Source of the DNA: an uncultured Collinsella sp.
GTDB lineage: Bacteria; Actinomycetota; Coriobacteriia; Coriobacteriales; Coriobacteriaceae
DNA length: 46,093 nt
Direction: 5' to 3'
Assembly (NCBI GenBank): GCA_900541195.1
Contig: UQIY01000013.1
Coordinates: 1 to 46,093 of the forward strand
Shown here: piece after piece, positions 42,261-46,093 of the stretch
Numbering within the stretch: position 1 is the stretch's first letter
How the letters are laid out: each line of letters opens with the position of its first letter
Notes under the pieces: model-generated
What the model was told of the DNA's origin: nothing
What the model saw: only the letters and a program-made list of their open reading frames with translations
Databases searched by the model: none
Made by a program: the position numbers and the translations under genes

Positions 42261-42287
42261 TGTGACAAGGGACGGTCCTTTGTCACA
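42261..42287. repeat. Short palindromic hairpin after the ABC transporter gene
   Basis: TGTGACAAgGGAC (42261-42273) mirrors GTCCtTTGTCACA (42275-42287). A related but degraded copy occurs at 44110-44135 (GTGACAAAGGGGCAGTCCC and on). They may double as terminators. Confidence 0.7.
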
Positions 42288-42306
42288 TCGAGACCCTCGC
42301 GAAATC

Positions 42307-42485
42307 AGGGTCTAATACTTTTCCGAGAAGTGAACGAGTCAAAATGGACCCCCGAAGCATCGACACTTTTGAGATGTAATTTCCTGCGGTTTTGCCAGTC
42401 AAATCCTGCGGTTTTGGCGTCTGAAAATGTCGATGCTTCGGGGGTCCAAATACAGCCATTCACTTCTGGGGAAAGTATTAGACCT
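42307..42485 (+). mobile_element. Palindromic repeat element, copy 1
   Basis: Outer arms AGGGTCTAATACTTTTCCGA... (42307-42335) and 42458-42485 are inverted copies. Inner arms TGGACCCCCGAAGCATCGAC (from 42345) and 42424-42448 are also inverted copies. The asymmetric core holds two direct copies of TCCTGCGGTTTT (42382 and 42404). A related element lies inverted at 43853-44012. No coding capacity; MITE- or REP-like. Confidence 0.75.
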
Positions 42486-42530
42486 CGAGATATAGACGGC
42501 GTTTGCGAGCGGAAATCAGAACGCAAGCTT

Positions 42531-43664
42531 CTAGCTCTTCTTTGCAGAGAGCATGAGCCTAATTTCCGGATGGGTGTATTCGTCGAACTCTTCCTTGGGC
42601 TCGGTGTCAAAGGCGTAGTACGACTTGATGGATTCGTCCTCCGTCTTGATGCTGATCTCCTCGTATAAGGATCCGGCCAAAAATGCCTGCTTAAACTCAT
42701 CCGACAGGCTACATGGCGCGAGGAGGTCAGGCGTGGCAACGGAAATGTCCAACCCGTTGAGCGGGGCGCAGAGCGTCGCGATATCCTGCTCGGTGCGGGC
42801 GAGGTTGTCTGCAAGGCTTGCCTCGGGGTCGATCTGATTGGTGTAAGCGACGTCCGTGAGCATGCCATCTGCATCGAAAGAAAGGTAGACATAGGCTGCT
42901 TGAGCGCCGAGGTCATTATCGCGCAGATAGCCGATAATACGATAGCCGTAGTCGTGATACGACTCGTATGGGTCGTCTGCCGCGACGCGTTCGCACACGG
43001 GCTCCAGGGCATCTTGCGCGATGGCGAGCTGCTCGGCGGCTGCAGCCTTTCTTGTCTGAAGCTCGTTATTTCCCTGGACAAGCTGCGGGATGTAGACGCC
43101 AAGCAGCACAATGGCGGGCAACACTGCGAGAGCTATGATCTGCTTATTGACGTTTGGAATCGTCACGCCGTATGCGTTTGCCATGGCCTCGGCATTGCTC
43201 GAGGTCTCGGCCAGCACGTCTGCCGCCGTGGCGACTGCCCCTACGGCGCTGGCAACCTCGGCGGCACCGCCCAGGTTGCGCGCGAGATCGTTATCGCTGT
43301 TCTTGAGCAGGCGGCCGGCAGCTTGCGTGGCAAGCACGCCGGCGACCTCCGCGGAATGGTCCTTGTTGGTCTGGGCCACCGCAAGCCTGCTCTGCAGTTC
43401 CTTCCACTGTTTGCCCTGCATTCCAAAGCGCGGCGCAAGAGCGCAATAGCAAAAGATGGCGAGTTCGATTACGGTGAGTGCGATGGCGGTATATATGCCC
43501 GCGGGTTGGAATTCCTTTTGGTGGAACGCGATATCGTTGACCATTTGGAGCGGCAACATCAACAGGCATGCTACGAACGACATGACGAGTGCGGTCGCTG
43601 CGATTTTGGGGTATGTGCAGTACCGCTGGATGCGTTTCTTTTCTTGCTCGGTGAGCTGCTGCAT
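42531..43664 (-). CDS. Hypothetical membrane protein (377 aa)
   Basis: I do not recognise the family. From ATG 43664 (weak GAGG upstream; a GTG at 43706 would add 14 residues) the protein begins basic (QQLTEQEKKRIQRYCTYPK). It then has membrane helices at about 20-45, 55-77 and 178-198. Between helices 2 and 3 lies an Ala-rich cytoplasmic segment with NDLARNLGGAAEVASAVG. The C-terminal 170 residues, after LVQGNNELQTRKAAAAEQLA, would be outside the cell and contain alternating acidic stretches ending HPEIRLMLSAKKS. It is the only gene between two inverted palindromic elements, which could make it cargo. Confidence 0.75.
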   Translation of the reverse strand: MQQLTEQEKKRIQRYCTYPKIAATALVMSFVACLLMLPLQMVNDIAFHQKEFQPAGIYTAIALTVIELAIFCYCALAPRFGMQGKQWKELQSRLAVAQTNKDHSAEVAGVLATQAAGRLLKNSDNDLARNLGGAAEVASAVGAVATAADVLAETSSNAEAMANAYGVTIPNVNKQIIALAVLPAIVLLGVYIPQLVQGNNELQTRKAAAAEQLAIAQDALEPVCERVAADDPYESYHDYGYRIIGYLRDNDLGAQAAYVYLSFDADGMLTDVAYTNQIDPEASLADNLARTEQDIATLCAPLNGLDISVATPDLLAPCSLSDEFKQAFLAGSLYEEISIKTEDESIKSYYAFDTEPKEEFDEYTHPEIRLMLSAKKS

Positions 43665-43852
43665 GGGGCCTCGACTCTCATCGTTTTTCGGGGGCGATGC
43701 GCACACGCTCTTGAGTATAGATGAGTGGAGGATGTCTGTTGTTCATACATAGCGGTCAACAGCGCGCTGTTGGTGATCGTTTGATCGTGAACGTCGTCTT
43801 TTGGAGCATGAAGCCGCTGCCGATGCCCGCAAACAGCAAATCGAAGGTGAAT

Positions 43853-44012
43853 GGTTTCCCGAGAAGTGAACGACCTAATTTGGACCCCTGAAGCACCCAC
43901 GTTTTTCGACGCTAAAACCGCAGGATTTGAGCGATAAAACCGTAGGAAATGGCTCTCCAAAAGTGTCGATGCTTCGGGGGTCCGATTTCACCCGTTCACT
44001 TCGCGGAAAAGC
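43853..44012 (-). mobile_element. Palindromic repeat element, copy 2 (inverted)
   Basis: Outer arms 43853-43872 and 43993-44010 mirror each other (CGAGAAGTGAACG / CGTTCACTTCGCG). Inner arms are TGGACCCCTGAAGCACCCAC and, mirrored, TGTCGATGCTTCGGGGGTCC. The core AAAACCGCAGGATTTGAGCG is the reverse complement of the core of copy 1. Apart from this element and a small hairpin at 44110, the 43665-44153 gap shows nothing else. Confidence 0.75.
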
Positions 44013-44153
44013 ATTCACCTTCGTTGCGTGAGGCGACGGATGGAAGGGTGATTATCGTCAAGCAACTACCTCTGCCTTGTGAATCATCTGAAGCACAAGG
44101 CATAATGCTTGTGACAAAGGGGCAGTCCCTTTGCCGCATTGATTTGAGAGTAG

Positions 44154-45113
44154 ATGTTGATGATTCTATCGTTGGCCCCCATGGAGGGAATTTCCGGGCA
44201 TGTGTTCCGTCGCGTGCATGCGGAGTGCTTCGGTGCGCTCGATTGTTATTACACGCCGTTTTTGCCGCCGCCGCGGGTGGGAAACCGCTTTGGCGGCAAG
44301 GCGTTTAAGGAGATCGATCCTGCCAATAACCAGGGGCTCAACGTAGTGCCTCAGCTCATGTCCAAGAACGCGGATGAGTTTGTGTGGGCGGCACAGGTGC
44401 TCGCCGACATGGGCTATCGCGAGGTCAATCTCAACTTGGGTTGCCCCTCGGGGACGGTTGTCGCCAAGGGCAAGGGCTCGGGCTTTTTGCGCCACTTGGA
44501 CGAGCTCGAAGTGTTCTTGAGCGATGTGTGCGAACGTTCGCCGTTGCCGGTGTCGGTAAAAACCAGGCTGGGGCTGGAGAGTGACGACGAATACGAGCGC
44601 GTGCTTGACCTGTACTGTCGCATGCCGCTGGCAGAGCTAATCGTGCATCCGCGCGTACAAAAGGACCGCTATACGGGCTCGCCGCGCAAGGAGTTTTATG
44701 GCGAAACACTGGAGCGCGCGCCGTTTCCGGTTGCCTATAACGGCGACATTTTTGATTTAGAGGACATGGATGCGCTGGTGGAGGCCTATCCCGGCACACG
44801 CCATGTGATGCTGGGGCGCGGCCTGCTCGCGAACCCCGCTCTGGCTCGTATGGTCAACGGCGGTCCTGCTGCCACGGATGCTGAGCTGCAGCGTTTCCAC
44901 GACACGCTGTTTGCGGCCTATGCAGAAGAGATTGGCGGCAACGCGGTCTTTCGTATGAAGGAGTGGTGGTTCTACGCCAAATGCGCCTTCGCCGATCCCG
45001 CTACCGTTCACAAGCTCGTACGCAAGACTAAAAAGGTCGACGAATACCGCGCCGCCGTCGAGCGCGTCTTTCGCGAGCAGCCACTTGCACCCATAGCCCG
45101 CTTCCACGGCTAG
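44154..45113 (+). CDS. tRNA-dihydrouridine synthase
   Basis: FMN enzyme that reduces uridine to dihydrouridine in tRNA. 319 residues. LSLAPMEGISGHVFRR opens the TIM barrel, VNLNLGCPSGTVVAKGKGSG carries the catalytic Cys and phosphate-binding loop, VSVKTRLG and IVHPRVQKDRYTG follow, and VMLGRGLLANPAL is the FMN phosphate site. It lacks a long C-terminal extension. The ATG at 44154 has only a weak GAGAG upstream. Which Dus subfamily it belongs to I cannot say from sequence alone. It is monocistronic, followed by two hairpin repeats. Confidence 0.95.
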   Translation: MLMILSLAPMEGISGHVFRRVHAECFGALDCYYTPFLPPPRVGNRFGGKAFKEIDPANNQGLNVVPQLMSKNADEFVWAAQVLADMGYREVNLNLGCPSGTVVAKGKGSGFLRHLDELEVFLSDVCERSPLPVSVKTRLGLESDDEYERVLDLYCRMPLAELIVHPRVQKDRYTGSPRKEFYGETLERAPFPVAYNGDIFDLEDMDALVEAYPGTRHVMLGRGLLANPALARMVNGGPAATDAELQRFHDTLFAAYAEEIGGNAVFRMKEWWFYAKCAFADPATVHKLVRKTKKVDEYRAAVERVFREQPLAPIARFHG

Positions 45114-45114
45114 T

Positions 45115-45170
45115 TAGTCGTTGGTGACGTTCTTTAACGACTGGTCATTTAAGAACGTCCCCAACGACTA
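45115..45170. repeat. Inverted repeat following the Dus gene
   Basis: TAGTCGTTGGTGACGTTCTT (45115-45134) pairs with 45151-45170 with one mismatch around a 16-base loop. It probably acts as terminator and is similar in style to the 42261 hairpin. Confidence 0.75.
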
Positions 45171-45176
45171 CCCGTG

Positions 45177-45261
45177 CCGAACCCATACAAAAACTGTACG
45201 CCAACATCCAAAGATGTCGAAAAATGTCGACTTTGGATGCTGGCGTACATGTTTGGGTCGG
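45177..45261. repeat. Second long inverted repeat
   Basis: TGTACGCCAACATCCAAAG on the left mirrors CTTTGGATGCTGGCGTACA on the right, with outer CCGAACCCA/TGTTTGGGTCGG arms. The loop holds two copies of ATGTCGA. A stable stem of about 30 bp, different in sequence from the other repeat families here. Confidence 0.75.
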
Positions 45262-45275
45262 CGGGGGAGTGGAGT

Positions 45276-45542
45276 CTAGGCAATCATTGCATCGAGCGTG
45301 ATGAGCTCTCTGAGTCGCTCCGTGCGTGTTTGCCCATGGCGCTTTGCTTTTGCGTCAAACGCATCAAGAACAGACTCACCCACACGTGCCGATAAAACAA
45401 CGCTTGGCTCATCGGAGATCGACGGCCTTCCCAGCTTGATGGTGCGACCCTTCGGCCACTCATCTTTTTCGTATGCCTCCGCGGCTTTCTCCAACTCTCC
45501 GGGGGCAAACCCCATCATCTTTTCGAGCTGCTTAGCGTCCAT
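45276..45542 (-). CDS. Ribbon-helix-helix antitoxin-like protein (88 aa)
   Basis: The N-terminus (DAKQLEKMMGFAPGELEKAA) is helical. The C-terminal 40 residues (SVVLSARVGESVLDAFDAKA, then KRHGQTRTERLRELI) fit a ribbon-helix-helix DNA-binding domain of the kind found in type II antitoxins. AGGAGG precedes the ATG at 45542. A 32-bp palindrome at 45591-45622 is its likely operator. No toxin gene is present on either side: hairpins follow it and an IS-type transposase lies upstream. It may be an orphan. Confidence 0.75.
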   Translation of the reverse strand: MDAKQLEKMMGFAPGELEKAAEAYEKDEWPKGRTIKLGRPSISDEPSVVLSARVGESVLDAFDAKAKRHGQTRTERLRELITLDAMIA

Positions 45543-45590
45543 AGCGCCTCCTATCGATTGGCATAATGTCGAGCGCTGGTTCTCGGAATC

Positions 45591-45622
45591 TATTTTTGTA
45601 TACAGTTTTGTAGACAAAAATA
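45591..45622 (-). promoter_or_regulatory. 32-bp palindrome, probable operator of the RHH gene
   Basis: TATTTTTGTATACA (45591-45604) and TGTAGACAAAAATA (45609-45622) are inverted copies with one mismatch around GTTT. The site is AT-rich with TATACA as a possible -10, about 50 bases before the RHH start codon. Confidence 0.65.
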
Positions 45623-45682
45623 CAAGCAGTTTAGGCTTATAGGACAAAATGTGTGTCCCGATAGAACATCCGTTTCCATCCA

Positions 45683-46093
45683 TTAATCCAGCCAGAACGG
45701 GTACGGGTCCCTGTGGTGGAGGTCCTCCCACACGGCTCTGTCGCCCCATTCCGGCCCTCCATCGTCACGCGACGGCGAGGCGGAGTAGACGCTGAACAGG
45801 AAGTCGATGTCCGCATCGGTCGGCATCGTGGCGAGCTTCTCGCGCGCCGTCCTCGCGTCCCCCGAGTGCGCGTGGCACCACCAGAACACCGCCTTCACGC
45901 GCTTGACCGACGTCAGCCCCCGGTGGTTGCGCAGGACGGCCCTCAGCTGCGAGTTCACCCCTCCCTCGATCATGTTGTTGGTCGACGGCAGCGGGCCGGC
46001 CTTGGCCAGGGCGGGGTCGAGGTAGGTGAACAGCGTCCTGTTAGCGTCAATATAATTTTCACCATTTCCACCAACGCATTTTCGCCAATCGCG
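45683..46093 (-). mobile_element. IS1249-type transposase, C-terminal part, cut by the contig end
   Basis: About 135 codons ending at the stop at 45683. TLFTYLDPALAKAGPLPSTN, then NMIEGGVNSQLRAVLRNHRG, then VKAVFWWCHAHSGD is the C-terminal signature of IS1249-like transposases, including the catalytic Glu region (IEGG). The frame stays open to the right edge, so the 5' part lies outside. The last 55 or so bases are AT-richer than the gene and translate to sequence less like the family, so an assembly join cannot be excluded. The long C-terminal tail (WGDRAVWEDLHHRDPYPFWL) is intact. Confidence 0.85.

Overview
The window reads as an assembled contig from a high-GC, human-gut type Coriobacteriia, most like Collinsella. 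That placement is inferred from gene content, codon choice and the abundant short palindromic repeats; no marker gene such as rRNA is present. The first 49 bases are Illumina Nextera/P7 adapter, and the right end breaks inside a transposase gene, as contigs often do at a multicopy IS.

Region 1 (50-7420) is core metabolism: the 3' end of glycerol dehydrogenase, a polyferredoxin-like protein, YchF, a small SdpI-like membrane protein, a divergent pair (HAD-like fragment / Xre regulator) sharing one perfect palindrome, type I asparaginase and guaA.

Region 2 (7421-18000) looks like accessory DNA inserted behind guaA, a known island target. It holds a decayed ORF and a LevR-family regulator that has lost the sigma-54 contact segment and its Walker B acids. 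The regulator is followed by a mannose-family PTS (IIB-IIC-IID-IIA), a cytoplasmic DUF2961/GH172 glycosidase and a ROK fructokinase. Together they suggest import of a fructose-containing disaccharide, splitting into fructose-P plus fructose, and phosphorylation of the free fructose. Behind it lies a lower-GC cassette of three methyltransferase genes, two of which carry a stop where a Trp is expected, with a DtxR-like iron box upstream.

Region 3 (18000-26350) holds a flavodoxin-like reductase, an ATPase remnant, a divergent type IIA topoisomerase pair with an SOS-box-like site upstream, a DUF234 ATPase whose start is embedded in a large symmetrical operator array, and an Xre/membrane-protein pair.

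Region 4 (26350-36620) holds a 1455-residue secreted surface protein with an LAGTG anchor and a LuxR regulator, a PadR/DUF1700 operon, a stretch of truncated genes (including an arginase fragment) and a two-component system.

Region 5 (36700-46093) holds a CD1871A-type small protein, a membrane Fe-S protein fused in frame to a TlpA-like lipoprotein, a MacB-like ABC transporter, and a membrane protein flanked by two inverted copies of a palindromic element. A tRNA-dihydrouridine synthase, a solitary RHH antitoxin-like protein and an IS1249-type transposase follow.
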